A stretch of 64,000 nt of DNA from Anolis sagrei. Its lineage: Eukaryota; Chordata; Lepidosauria; Squamata; Anolidae. This document shows positions 1 through 9,075 of the stretch, piece by piece. A program made the translations under genes and the position numbers. The stretch spans positions 246,708,385-246,772,384 of the forward strand of contig NC_090024.1 in assembly GCF_037176765.1 (NCBI RefSeq). Direction: 5' to 3'. The stretch's first letter is position 1. Every line of letters starts with the position of its first letter. The notes beneath the pieces were generated by a model. The model was given only the letters and a program-made list of their open reading frames with translations. It was not told the DNA's origin and ran no database searches.

Positions 1-290
1 CAAAGAGCAGATAGTATACAGCAGTGTTTCTCAACCTGGGGGTTTGGTCCAGATCCATCATTGTTTGAGTCCACAGTGCTCTCTGGATGGAGGTGAACCA
101 CAATTCCCAAACTCAAGGTCAATGCCCAAATCTAGGATACTATATCTGTGTGAGAATCATATCTATCTTATCTATATCTATGGCTGGATGGCTTTGTCAG
201 GAGGGCTCTGATTACATTTTCTTGTCCTGGTGAAGAGAGTTGGACTGGATGGCCTTAAGTATTGTCTGTTGGTCACGGGGGTTCTGCCGA
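1..290 (-). mobile_element. Rearranged Helitron/hAT-core fragment
   Basis: Position 22 starts with a hAT-like terminus (CAGTGTTTCTCAACC). The following sequence is the reverse complement of the core repeat seen at 10.5-10.9 kb and 46.8-47.2 kb. From about 155 it is the reverse complement of the Helitron 3' interior seen at 42.43-42.5 kb. The order of blocks is scrambled, so this is a deletion or rearrangement product and not a whole element. Confidence 0.6.
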
Positions 291-418
291 TCCAATTCCG
301 AGCACAATTCAAAGTGCTGGTTTGACCTACAAAACCCTATACGGTTCCAGCCCAGTGTATTTGTCCGAACGGATCTCCCTCTACATCCCATCTCGAAGCT
401 TAAGATCTTCCAGGATGA
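290..418 (+). mobile_element. L2-like LINE fragment (RT C-terminal region)
   Basis: The segment matches the 3' coding part of the L2-like LINE found intact at 52.2-57.1 kb (AQFKVLV-type region, then a SERIS/LRSS-like stretch). It is short, 5' truncated and not open. It abuts an antisense CR1 fragment at about 415. Confidence 0.6.
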
Positions 419-612
419 AGAGGAGGAAGCCTTGAGGAGAATCACCCTCTGGGTTTGTCCATTTAACCAATTCCAGATCCACCTCACCGTAGTTGTGCCT
501 CGCCCACATTGGACTAGTTTCCTTGCCAGAAGGTCATGGGGGACCTTGTCGAAGAAGGCCTTCCTGAAATCCAGACACACTCCATCCACGGCATCATTCC
601 CTGCATCTAACC
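415..612 (-). mobile_element. CR1 LINE reverse transcriptase fragment
   Basis: Read on the minus strand, the translation contains the RT block GVCLDFRKAF followed by KVPHDLLARKLV and WIWNWLNG, typical of CR1 RT around motif A. One extra residue interrupts the usual KAFDKVPHD spacing, so the copy is broken. No 3' tail is attached. Confidence 0.7.
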
Positions 613-890
613 AGCTTGTAACTTACATTGACTTCCTTCTTAACATAAGGAATGTTGCAGACATTTCTGTTATCACTGTCCCAATTCTTATCAGAGTTTA
701 CTCTTCAGATCTCATTAACAGGTTTTAATCCCAAAGCAGCAAGCAGGTAGTTAGTCATTGCGTGCCTGGTCTTTTAGTGGTGTTTCCAAAATACATCAAT
801 CCTTCCATTCATTCCTACACATCATATTAAATTCATATTTGTCAAATCTGCACATTGAATTCCTTGTGAGAAAGTGAAGTAAAGAAGGGA
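605..890. repeat. Inverted paralogue of 60,085-60,350
   Basis: This block aligns as a reverse complement, with small indels, to 60,085-60,350. The best stretch lies around 800-875. It contains none of the named transposon families of the window. It sits upstream of ZNF-A, and its partner sits upstream of ZNF-D on the other strand, so it is best read as a remnant of an inverted duplication of the zinc-finger locus. An unlisted interspersed repeat is the alternative. Confidence 0.6.
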
Positions 891-989
891 AACGTCTGGA
901 TCCCAAAAGGGTTGGTCTTGGTCAGGATGAGATGGTGGACGGGAGGGAAAAAGTGTATCCAGGAGACCCCGTATGGCCTCCTCCTAATC

Positions 990-1330
990 TAGAATCCTAG
1001 AGCTGGAAGAGACCCCCAAGGGCCACCCGGTCCAACCCCCTGCCATGCAAGAAGGCACAATCAAAGCACACCCAATAGACAGCCTCTGTGGAAAAGCCTC
1101 CAGAGAAGGAGACACCACCACACTCAAGGCATCCTAGGCCACTCTCCCACAGCTTTTACTCTCAGGAAGATCTTCCTCATCTTCTTGTGCCCTGGTCTCA
1201 AGAGCAGCAGAAAGTCAGTTTTCCCCTCCCTCCTACTCCTCAATGGGAGACCCTTTGAAATCTGGAAACATGGTTCTCATGTTCCCTCCCTACCTTCTGT
1301 TCTCCCAGCTAAATATCTCCTAGAGTGGCA
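990..1330 (-). mobile_element. CR1 3' end, diverged
   Basis: The antisense CR1 tail (AGAATCCTAGAGCTGGAAG then CCAACCCCCTGCC) is followed by the degenerate end of the CR1 coding region. It ends where the satellite array begins. Confidence 0.7.
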
Positions 1331-1334
1331 GTTC

Positions 1335-3640
1335 TCAACCTGTGGATCCCCTGATGTTTTGGCCTTGGACTCCAAGTAATCCTAACAGCTGGTAAACTGG
1401 CTGGGATGCCTGAGAGTTGTAGGCCAAAAACATCTGGGGTGAGACCTCACAACCTCTGAGGATGCTTGCCATAGATGCAATCAAAACGTCAGGAGAGAAT
1501 GCCCCTAGAAGAGTGGTTCTCAAGCTGGGGTCCCCTTATGTTTTGGCCTTGGACTCCCAGAAATCCTAACAGCTGGTAAACTGGCTGGGATTTCTGGGAG
1601 TTGTAGGCCAAAAACACCTGGGGTGAGACCTCACAACCTCTGAGGATGCTTGCCATAGATGCAATCAAAACGTCAGGAGAGAATGCCCCTAGAACAGTGG
1701 TTCTCAAGCTGGGGTCCCCTTATGTTTTGGCCTTGGACTCCCAGAAATCCTAACAGCTGGTAAACTGGCTGGGATTTCTGGGAGTTGTAGACCAAAACAC
1801 CTGGGGTGAGACCTCACAACCTCTGAGGATGCATGCCATAGATGCAATCAAAACGTCAGGAGAGAATGCCTCTAGAACAGTGGTTCTCAAGCTGGGGTCC
1901 CCTTATGTTTTGGCCTTGGACTCCCAGAAATCCTAACAGCTGGTAAACTGGCTGGGATGCCTGAGAGTTGTAGGCCAAAAACACCTGGGGTGAGACCTCT
2001 GAGGATGCTTGCCATAGATGCAATCAAAACGTCAGGAGAGAATGCCCCTAGAACAGTGGTTCTCAAGCTGGGGTCCCCTTATGTTTTGGCCTTGGACTCC
2101 CAGAAATCCTAACAGCTGGTAAACTGGCTGGGATTTCTGGGAGTTGTAGGCCAAAAACACCTGGGGTGAGACCTCACAACCTCTGAGGATGCTTGCCATA
2201 GATGCAATCAAAACGTCAGGAGAGAATGCCCCTAGAACAGTGGTTCTCAAGCTGGGGTCCCCTTATGTTTTGGCCTTGGACTCCCAGAAATCCTAACAGC
2301 TGGTAAACTGGCTGGGATTTCTGGGAGTTGTAGACCAAAACACCTGGGGTGAGACCTCACAACCTCTGAGGATGCATGCCATAGATGCAATCAAAACGTC
2401 AGGAGAGAATGCCTCTAGAACAGTGGTTCTCAAGCTGGGGTCCCCTTATGTTTTGGCCTTGGACTCCCAGAAATCCTAACAGCTGGTAAACTGGCTGGGA
2501 TGCCTGAGAGTTGTAGGCCAAAAACACCTGGGGTGAGACCTCTGAGGATGCTTGCCATAGATGCAATCAAAACGTCAGGAGAGAATGCCCCTAGAACAGT
2601 GGTTCTCAAGCTGGGGTCCCCTTATGTTTTGGCCTTGGACTCCCAGAAATCCTAACAGCTGGTAAACTGGCTGGGATTTCTGGGAGTTGTAGGCCAAAAA
2701 CACCTGGGGTGAGACCTCACAACCTCTGAGGATGCTTGCCATAGATGCAATCAAAACGTCAGGAGAGAATGCCCCTAGAACAGTGGTTCTCAAGCTGGGG
2801 TCCCCTTATGTTTTGGCCTTGGACTCCCAGAAATCCTAACAGCTGGTAAACTGGCTGGGATTTCTGGGAGTTGTAGACCAAAACACCTGGGGTGAGACCT
2901 CACAACCTCTGAGGATGCATGCCATAGATGCAATCAAAACGTCAGGAGAGAATGCCTCTAGAACAGTGGTTCTCAAGCTGGGGTCCCCTTATGTTTTGGC
3001 CTTGGACTCCCAGAAATCCTAACAGCTGGTAAACTGGCTGGGATGCCTGAGAGTTGTAGGCCAAAAACACCTGGGGTGAGACCTCTGAGGATGCTTGCCA
3101 TAGATGCAATCAAAACGTCAGGAGAGAATGCCTCTAGAACAGTGGTTCTCAAGCTGGGGTCCCCTTATGTTTTGGCCTTGGACTCCCAGAAATCCTAACA
3201 GCTGGTAAACTGGCTGGGATGCCTGAGAGTTGTAGGCCAAAAACACCTGGGGTGAGACCTCTGAGGATGCTTGCCATAGATGCAATCAAAACGTCAGGAG
3301 AGAATGCCTCTAGAACAGTGGTTCTCAAGCTGGGGTCCCCTTATGTTTTGGCCTTGGACTCCCAGAAATCCTAACAGCTGGTAAACTAGCTGGGATGCCT
3401 GGGAGTTGTAGACCAAAAACGTCTGGGGTGAGACCTCACAACCTCTGAGGATGCTTGCCATAGATGCAATCAAACGTCAGGAGAGAATGCTCCTAGAACA
3501 GTGGTTCTCAAGCTGGGGTCCCCTTGTGTTTTGGCCTTGGACTCCCAGGAATCCTAACAGCTGGTAAACTGGCTGGGATTTCTGGGAGTTGTAGACCAAA
3601 AACATCTGGGGACCCCAGCTTGAGAACCACTGCTCTAGAA
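1335..3640. repeat. Satellite array with 543-bp higher-order repeat
   Basis: About twelve tandem monomers occur here. The word GATGCTTGCC or GATGCATGCC recurs at 1461, 1645, 1828, 2004, 2188, 2371, 2547, 2731, 2914, 3090, 3266 and 3450. The steps are 184, 183 and 176 bp, repeated three times, then 176 and 184. The 543-bp trimer is thus a higher-order unit. Subtypes differ by an 8-bp deletion beside GAGACCTC, GCATGCC against GCTTGCC, and TTTCTGGGAG against TGCCTGAGAG. Each monomer joins a PLE end (CTGAGGATGC to CGTCAGGAG) to a hAT MITE body (CAGTGGTTCTCAAGCTG to CCTGGGG). Open frames inside the array are by-products of the repeat. Confidence 0.95.
3499..3632 (+). mobile_element. Complete hAT-type MITE inside the PLE end
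   Basis: This copy has both terminal inverted repeats (CAGTGGTTCTCAAGCTGG and its complement CCAGCTTGAGAACCACTG). It is flanked by 8-bp target duplications TCCTAGAA (3491-3498) and CTCTAGAA (3633-3640), with one mismatch. It is the only monomer of the array that keeps the right-hand terminus, so it shows how the array monomer arose. Confidence 0.85.
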
Positions 3641-3706
3641 CATGGCCATATAGCCCAAAAAACCTACAACTCCGTGATTCCAGCCACGAAAGCCTTTGAC
3701 AATACA
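3641..3706 (+). mobile_element. Penelope-like element terminus
   Basis: CATGGCCATATAGCCC continues the PLE end that is split by the MITE at 3499-3632. It ends with GCCTTTGACAATA, matching the termini at 31.1-32.05 kb and 42.65-42.88 kb. Confidence 0.75.
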
Positions 3707-4245
3707 TTTTCCTTACATTTCCTAAAGTCAGCTCTCCTAATGAATGCATGTTTGACTTATAGTTCCACCCTTCCTTTGTATCACAAACTGTCGCACAGCG
3801 GCAAATTTTACCCATTGCCCAAAGTCCAAATGCAAGAAGACTCACAGACCAGAGTAAAAATGAAACAGAAAAATCTTTACTTAGCAGAGATGAAAACAAA
3901 AGACTTGCAATGCACACAACAATCAAACAATGCAAGAAACTTACATGGTCCACAAAATAAGGCAACTTCTTTCACATCAAATGAGAGAGCAAAAATAAAC
4001 CTTGCATGAATGACTATTTCACCATAGCCTCCTTCAGAGTCGCTCTCCACCATCCAACCCACCTACGACCACTTACCACCCACACTGTAAAAACCCATAC
4101 AAATATACACCATTGGGTGTGGTTCGATCTTGCTCGTTGACCTACTCTCCCAGCTGTATAAGACAATTAACACCACAAGGTTTTTGTTCACACACACTTG
4201 GTCCTGCTCTGACTTACCGCAACACAAACTCCAGAAGTTCTATGG
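3707..4245 (-). mobile_element. LTR-like fossil, family B (uncertain)
   Basis: This block shares stretches, in the same orientation, with 37.6-38.31 kb and, in the opposite orientation, with 12.3-12.8 kb. Examples are the poly-pyrimidine region followed by a TGTGTCTTTTGC-like word on the minus strand, and a terminus near 4220 resembling TGTTGCGGTAAGTC on the minus strand. It looks like an old LTR, but no complete pair of ends could be defined. Confidence 0.35.
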
Positions 4246-4249
4246 GAGA

Positions 4250-4766
4250 AGAAATGTAATGTTCCCCCAAAAGATAAACCTTGTTATTTCATAGAATCAT
4301 AGAATCCTAGAGCTGGAAGAGACCTCATGGGCCATCTAGTCCAACCCCATTCTGCCAAGAAGCAGGAATATTGCATTCAAATCACCCCTGCATTAATATT
4401 TTCAAAAATCCTTGCAGAAAGCTAAGCTTTTGTTGTCCATTCTTTGAGCTGGCAGACGCAATCCTGCTTGATGTAGTCTCTGTCAGTCCAACTTGTCCAC
4501 ATTGAGGTTCCGATTCGAGACCCTTCTCAGATGTCAAAGTGGGGGGTTGAGATACAAATAATTCAGCCTAGAGGTTTCCCCTACAAAGGAAACACTTTCT
4601 CACACTGGTGTTATAACAACAACTGTGATCATCGCAACCTGCTCTCTCCCTTGTTCCTCATCACTAGGAAAGCTTCACACTGCCATTTTATCAGCCCAGA
4701 AACCCCACACCTTGGTTGTCTTCTGTGTGCGCCCTTGAGGTCCTTCACAACTGCATTTCTTAATAT
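4250..4766 (+). repeat. ZNF-A intron module (shared with ZNF-B and ZNF-C introns)
   Basis: Apart from the CR1 piece at 4284-4392, this is host intron sequence conserved between the zinc-finger loci. 4445-4745 aligns to the reverse complement of 43,690-43,460 (CTTCTCAGATGTC, AAGCTTCACACTGCC, AGAAACCCCACACC). Parts also align to 21.24-21.46, 22.8-23.02, 26.33-26.39 and 28.2-28.34 kb. It is not obviously coding. Confidence 0.7.
4284..4392 (-). mobile_element. CR1 3' tail
   Basis: An antisense CR1 end: ATAGAATCATAGAATCC, GGAAGAGACCTCATGGGCC, AAGAAGCAGGAATATTGC. It is inserted within the conserved intron module. Confidence 0.85.
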
Positions 4767-5164
4767 GAGGAGCGGCTTAAGGAGCTGGGCATGTTTAGCC
4801 TGAAGAAGGGAAGGATGAGAGGAGATATGATAGCCATGTATAAATATGTGAGAGGAAGCCACAGGGAGGAGGAGGGGGCAAGCTTGTTTTCTGCTTCCCT
4901 GGACGCAATGGAACAATGGCTTCAAACTGCAAGAGAGGAGATTCCATCTGAACACGAGGAAGAACTTTCTGACTGTGAGAGCCGTTCAGCAGTGGAACTC
5001 TCTGCCCCGGAGTGTGGTGGAGGCTCCTTCTTTGGAAGCTTTTAAACAGAGGCTGGATGGCCATCTGTCAGGGGTGATATGAATGCAATATTCCTGCTTC
5101 TTGGCAGAATGGGGTTGGACTGGATGGCCCATGAGGTCTCTTCCAACTCTAGGATTCTATGATT
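4767..5164 (+). mobile_element. CR1 LINE 3' end in ZNF-A intron
   Basis: It begins at the ELGMFSLKK region of ORF2 and runs through FHLNTRKNF and AVEL/EAPSLE-type coding to the ATTCTATGATTC tail. It is flanked by a copied stretch of about 108 bp: CATCACTAGGAAAGCTTC to CTTAATAT stands at 4659-4766 and again from 5165, where it is split by the LTR at 5189-5850. Confidence 0.85.
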
Positions 5165-5188
5165 CATCACTAGGAAAGCTTCATGCGG

Positions 5189-5850
5189 TGTTGGGAGTCA
5201 GCCTGTGTGTGAACCTGAGCCTGAATCTCTGATTGTTTTGCCTAATGTTGATAATGTTGATGTAAATGTTGAAGGGCCCAGTTTGGATAGTGAGGCTGAA
5301 GTGTATCAATCAGGACGAGGGTCAAGATGGAGACACTTTGGTCAGTAAAAATCCTACAGGCTTTGATTTAGAGGCTTCAAGGGAAAAGCCAAGTTCTCAT
5401 GAGAAAGTTTCTGTCAGATTGAGGGAAGAAAATTCACTCCCTTCTCCTTCTGGCCTGAGCTTGCAAGAAACTTGACACCTGGTCGGGTCAATGATAACAG
5501 CCGCAGCTTGGATATAAGCCAGAACCGCAGGGAGGCCCAATGTTTACGTAGGTCTGAGAGAATTCAGCAACTGAAACCAAAGATTAGAGTTAGCCGGAAT
5601 CAGTTTCTGGCATTTAAGAGTGGCTGTGAGAGGGATTTCCTCAGACCAAGCATCGTTTAGTGTTAAGTACAAACCTCTTGGGTTTTCCAGTTTCCAGTGG
5701 TCTGGTCTCCAAGGGAATTCCTGGCTTCACGTGAGAATTAGCCAGGGCTAATCTGTTCATGGATTTCTATTGAGAGTTTTCTGGACATTACTGCTTTGGG
5801 TTTTTGCAAGCTTTCTGTTGCACTCCAGATTCCTGATCTGGAGTGCAACA
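5189..5850 (+). mobile_element. Solo LTR (family A) in ZNF-A intron
   Basis: The block starts TGTTGGGAGTC and ends GTGCAACA. The 5-bp flanks are TGCGG (5184-5188) and TGCTG (5851-5855), as expected for an LTR retrotransposon target duplication with one change. Related ends and interior are seen at 9.27-10.05, 23.41-24.0, 38.52-39.24 and 45.84-46.49 kb. Family is Gypsy- or ERV-like but unresolved; it is an old fossil with no internal region. Confidence 0.7.
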
Positions 5851-6027
5851 TGCTGCCATTGTATCAGCCCAGAAACCCCACACCTTTGTTGTCTTCTGTG
5901 TGCGCCCTTGAGGTCCTTCACAACTGCATTTCTTAATATTCCCATTTGCAACATGACCTATGAAGGGAAATCGGGAGAAGGTTTCTGGCTTTCATCTCTT
6001 ATCTTTTATTTCTTCTTTCTTCACCAG
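5851..6027 (+). other. 3' end of ZNF-A intron with splice acceptor
   Basis: The polypyrimidine tract TTCTTCTTTCTTCACCAG ends at the AG at 6026-6027. The same tract and acceptor occur before ZNF-B (AG 29352-29353), ZNF-C (minus, AG 41079-41078) and ZNF-D (minus, AG 59533-59532). The upstream part is the intron module interrupted by CR1 and the LTR. Confidence 0.75.
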
Positions 6028-6240
6028 GGAAAGGAACATTCTACGGATCCACATTTGTCTTGATGAGAAACCATTCAACCTCTAGTGGATATTGAAGAAT
6101 TTGGAATTCAAAAGTGCAGCAAGGAAACCAGTCATATCGGAAGAAGAAATGCTCCAAAGGTGCCGATCCGGCTGAATGCTTCAGCTCACTCAAAGAGTGC
6201 AGTGTCTATCTTGCATCTTAAAGTAAATATCTCTACCAAA
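6028..6240 (+). other. ZNF-A last exon, 5' untranslated part with three short upstream ORFs
   Basis: From the acceptor, the finger frame is closed by TGATGA at 6061-6066, so no upstream exon can be read into the fingers in that frame. Three short ATG frames precede the main start: 6063-6095 (10 codons), 6149-6175 (8 codons) and 6176-6226 (16 codons). The second and third abut directly. They may damp translation of the zinc-finger frame. The in-frame GTG at 6085 is not a credible vertebrate start. Confidence 0.6.
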
Positions 6241-8076
6241 ATGGAGAAGAAAGAATATAAATGTACTGAATGTGGAAAGAGTTTTAGTCAGAAGAGATCT
6301 CTGCAGTTACATGAAAGAACTCACACTGGCAAGAGACCCTACACATGTCTGGAATGTGGGAAGAGCTTCTCACAGAGTGGATATTTTCATTCACACCAGA
6401 GAATTCACACTGGGGAGAAACCCTATACATGCCTGGAATGCGGAAAGAGCTTTACTCACGGTGCGAATCTACGTTCACATCAAAGAATTCACACTGGGGA
6501 TAAACCCTTTAAATGCCTGGATTGTGGAAAGACCTTTGCTGAAAATGGAAGTCTACGTAGTCATCACAGAACCCACACTGGGGAGAAACCCTTTCAGTGC
6601 CTGGAATGTGGCAAGAGCTTCACTCACGGTGCAAGTTTCCATATACATCGAAGAACTCACACTGGGGAGAAACCATTTAAATGCCTAGATTGCGGAAAGA
6701 GCTTCACTGACAGTGGAAGTCTACGTAGGCATTATAGAACACACACTGGGGAGAAACCCTATAAATGCTTGGAGTGTGGAAAGAGCTTTGCTCGGAGTGG
6801 ACATCTACGTACACATCAAAGAGTTCACACTGGGGAGAAATCCTATAAATGCCAGGAATGTGGAAAGAGCTTCACTCACAGTCATGGTCTACGTTCACAT
6901 CAAAGAACTCACACTGGGGAGAAACCCTATAAATGCACGGAGTGTGGAAAAAGCTTTGTGCATAGTGAAGGTTTACATTCACACAAAAGAATTCACACTG
7001 GGGAGAAACCCTATGAATGTCCAGAGTGTGGAAAGAGATTCACTAAGAGTGGAAATTTACAGACACATCGAAGGATTCACACTGGGGAGAAACCATATAA
7101 ATGTCTGGATTGCGGAAAGAGCTTCACTGACAGTGGAAGTCTACGTGGGCATAACAGAACTCACACTGGGGAGAAACCCTATAAATGCCAGGAATGTGGA
7201 AAGAATTTTGCAAATAGTGGAAAACTACGTTCACATCAAAGAACACACACAGGGGAAAAACCCTATGAATGCCTGGAGTGTGGAAAGAGCTTCACTCACA
7301 GTGAAAGTCTACGTAATCATCAAAGAACTCACACTGGTGAGAAATTGTATAAATGCCTGGAGTGTGGAAAGAGTTTCTCACAGAAGGGAAATCTGCATTC
7401 ACATCAGAGAACCCACACTGGGGAGAAACCCTATAAATGCCTCGAGTGTGGAAAGAGTTTCTCACAGAAAGGAAATCTGCATTCACATCAGAGAACCCAT
7501 ACTGGGGAGAAACCCTATAAGTGCCTGGAGTGTGGAAAGTGTTTCTTTCAGAATGGAGATCTGTGCAAACATTATAGAACCCACACTGGGGAGAAATCCT
7601 ATAAGTGCCTGGAATGTGGAAAGAGCTTCACTTACAATGGAGATCTACATAAACACCAAAGAACTCACACTGGGGAGAAACCCTATAAATGCCTAGAGTG
7701 TGGAAAGAGTTTCTCACATTGTGGAAATCTGCATTCACATCAGAGAACCCACACTGGGGAGAAACCCTACACGTGTCAGGAATGTGGAAAGAGTTTCTTG
7801 CAGAATGGAGATCTACGTAAACATCATAGAATCCACACTGGGGAGAAACCCTACACATGTCAGGAATGTGGAAAGAGCTTCACTTACAATGGAGATCTAC
7901 ATACACACCAAAGAACTCACACTGGAGAGAAACCCTATAAATGCCTGGAGTGTGGAAAGAGCTTTACTCGGAGTGGAAATCTACGTTCACATCAAAGAAT
8001 TCACACTGGGGGGAAACTCTATTCAGGCAGTCTCCAAGTTACTAACAAGATAGGTTCTGTTGATTTGTTAAGTTGA
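6241..8076 (+). CDS. ZNF-A: C2H2 zinc-finger protein, 21 fingers
   Basis: This is a 611-residue protein, probably a nuclear DNA-binding transcription regulator. The start is the first ATG of the finger frame (MEKKEYKC). It holds 21 consecutive C2H2 fingers of the CxxCGKSFxxxxxLxxHxRxH type from about residue 6, joined by TGEKP linkers. Linker variants are TGKRP after finger 1, TGDKP after 3, TGEKS after 7 and 16, and TGEKL after 13. No KRAB, SCAN or BTB domain is present in this exon or visible upstream. Fingers 14 and 15 are identical in protein (SQKGNLHSH), showing a recent 84-bp duplication. All 21 fingers keep their C and H ligands, and no stop interrupts the frame. The last 15 or so residues ([17 protein letters not shown]) are not finger sequence; they are encoded by a DNA transposon that begins at 8022. 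The specific orthologue cannot be named. Confidence 0.9.
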   Translation: MEKKEYKCTECGKSFSQKRSLQLHERTHTGKRPYTCLECGKSFSQSGYFHSHQRIHTGEKPYTCLECGKSFTHGANLRSHQRIHTGDKPFKCLDCGKTFAENGSLRSHHRTHTGEKPFQCLECGKSFTHGASFHIHRRTHTGEKPFKCLDCGKSFTDSGSLRRHYRTHTGEKPYKCLECGKSFARSGHLRTHQRVHTGEKSYKCQECGKSFTHSHGLRSHQRTHTGEKPYKCTECGKSFVHSEGLHSHKRIHTGEKPYECPECGKRFTKSGNLQTHRRIHTGEKPYKCLDCGKSFTDSGSLRGHNRTHTGEKPYKCQECGKNFANSGKLRSHQRTHTGEKPYECLECGKSFTHSESLRNHQRTHTGEKLYKCLECGKSFSQKGNLHSHQRTHTGEKPYKCLECGKSFSQKGNLHSHQRTHTGEKPYKCLECGKCFFQNGDLCKHYRTHTGEKSYKCLECGKSFTYNGDLHKHQRTHTGEKPYKCLECGKSFSHCGNLHSHQRTHTGEKPYTCQECGKSFLQNGDLRKHHRIHTGEKPYTCQECGKSFTYNGDLHTHQRTHTGEKPYKCLECGKSFTRSGNLRSHQRIHTGGKLYSGSLQVTNKIGSVDLLS

Positions 8077-8105
8077 ATTTTAAATTTAACTTCATCCAAA
8101 TGTTA

Positions 8106-8119
8106 TGTATGTATGTATG

Positions 8120-8164
<45 letters not shown>
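8106..8164. repeat. (GTAT)n/(GATA)n microsatellite
   Basis: Four GTAT-type units are followed by about eleven GATA units, inside the transposon-derived 3' untranslated region of ZNF-A. A related (GTAT)n lies at 39.48-39.52 kb in the ZNF-C counterpart. Confidence 0.95.
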
Positions 8165-8284
8165 TTTGCATAGTACACAGAAGGGTTAACACTCCATTGG
8201 TTTTAGTTTTGCTCTAGATGTCCCTGTTCAGATTTCACTTCACTTTCTGTCCCTGTGAAACTTGGATTGTTGTGTCAATATTGT

Positions 8285-8404
8285 GTATTATGCTTTTATG
8301 GTTTTAAATTGTATATTGCTGACTGTTGTACCTTTGTTGTAAACCGCGTTGAGTCGCCTGTTAGGCTGAGAAACTGCGGTATACAAGTAAAGTAAATAAA
8401 TAAA
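8285..8404 (+). mobile_element. L2-like LINE 3' tail
   Basis: TTGTAAACCGCGTTGAGTCG, then GCGGTATACAAGTAAAG and AAATAAATAAAT. This is the conserved 3' end of the L2-like family of this window; only the tail was inserted. Confidence 0.8.
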
Positions 8405-8548
8405 TTTTGGAAAAAAAATGGCTTGGTGTGGAAACAAGGTCTGAGGATTAAACTTCAGTAGTAGATTTCTCTCATTTCCTGTTGTCTCAACCCCGTTCAT
8501 AACTACGAGTCATTTGTAAATTGATGTTTGTAACTCTGGAACTGCCTG

Positions 8549-8595
8549 TACATGCCTGGATTGTGGAAAGAGTCAGCATCTCCTTTAATAAGGAT
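8549..8595 (+). pseudogene. Relic zinc finger downstream of ZNF-A
   Basis: ACATGCCTGGATTGTGGAAA encodes TCLDCGK, the start of a C2H2 finger, followed by SQHL-like sequence. It continues the array on the far side of the MITE at 8022-8548. It is now outside the coding frame. A matching relic lies at 38,335-38,396 beyond ZNF-C. Confidence 0.75.
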
Positions 8596-8726
8596 TATGG
8601 GAAGCAATACTACAAAGAAGAGAAAGGAAAGAGGAGAGGATTTTCTGTAGGAAGATGTCAAAGGAGCTTTCTAATTGAAATATAAACTGTATAAAGTATA
8701 ACCCCCTTGCAAGTTTACTTCAGTTC

Positions 8727-9075
8727 ATAGAATCGTAGCATTGGAAGAGACCTGGTGGGACATCCAGTCCAACCCCATTCTGCCAAGAAACAGAAAAATC
8801 ACAATCAAAGCACCCCCAACTGATGGCCATCCAGCCTCTGTTTCAAAATCTCTGAAGAACGAACCTCCACCACACTCCCTCCGGGGCAGAGAGAGAGAGA
8901 GTCCCACTGCTGAACAGCTCTCACAGTCAGGAAGTTGTGTTAGTTTTGGCCCATCATCTCTGTCATCTGTGAAGATTGTTTTGAGTTCTGCTATCTTCTG
9001 GAATCTTGGCAGTCCCTCCCAATTTGGTGTCCTCTGCAAACGTGATGATCCTGCCTTCTAAGTCTTCATCTTCAT
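8727..9075 (-). mobile_element. CR1 LINE fragment with internal deletion
   Basis: The antisense 3' tail (CATAGAATCGTAGCATTGG) and end of ORF2 run to about 8935. A further antisense RT stretch at 8991-9075 reads as an FAEDTKLGGT-like motif. The coding between them is missing. Confidence 0.75.

Larger units (their letters stand above)
8022..8548 (+). mobile_element. TA-target MITE that cuts the ZNF-A finger array
   Basis: The left end TTCAGGCAGTCTCCAAGTTA and the reverse complement of the right end (TACAGGCAGTTCCAGAGTTA, taken with the flanking TA) are inverted repeats. TA flanks both sides (8020-8021 and 8549-8550). Joining the outer flanks restores finger sequence (LY then TCLDCGKS). The element was later expanded by a GATA microsatellite and an L2-like tail. 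It supplies the C-terminal tail and stop codon of ZNF-A. The same insertion is seen in ZNF-B and ZNF-C. Confidence 0.8.

Noticed and set aside
1489-2793. Three identical 72-codon antisense frames
   Set aside because: They recur every 543 bp because of the satellite higher-order repeat; no homology to a protein family.
5266-5660. Two adjacent open frames of 69 and 62 codons, and similar frames at 9.1-9.8 and 23.3-23.9 kb
   Set aside because: They fall within the solo LTRs and are treated as fossil sequence, not host genes.
6085-6240. N-terminal extension of ZNF-A to an upstream GTG ([10 protein letters not shown]...)
   Set aside because: GTG is not a normal vertebrate start and the frame is closed by TGATGA at 6061-6066; the conserved ATG at 6241 is preferred.
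6272-7696. Second open frames (138 and 327 codons) across the finger array
   Set aside because: They are +1 shadows of the 84-bp finger repeat.
6241-8000. CRISPR-like regular repeats
   Set aside because: The 84-bp period is the zinc-finger unit with coding constraint; there are no unique spacers and the genome is vertebrate. The 176-184-bp satellite was rejected as CRISPR for the same reason.
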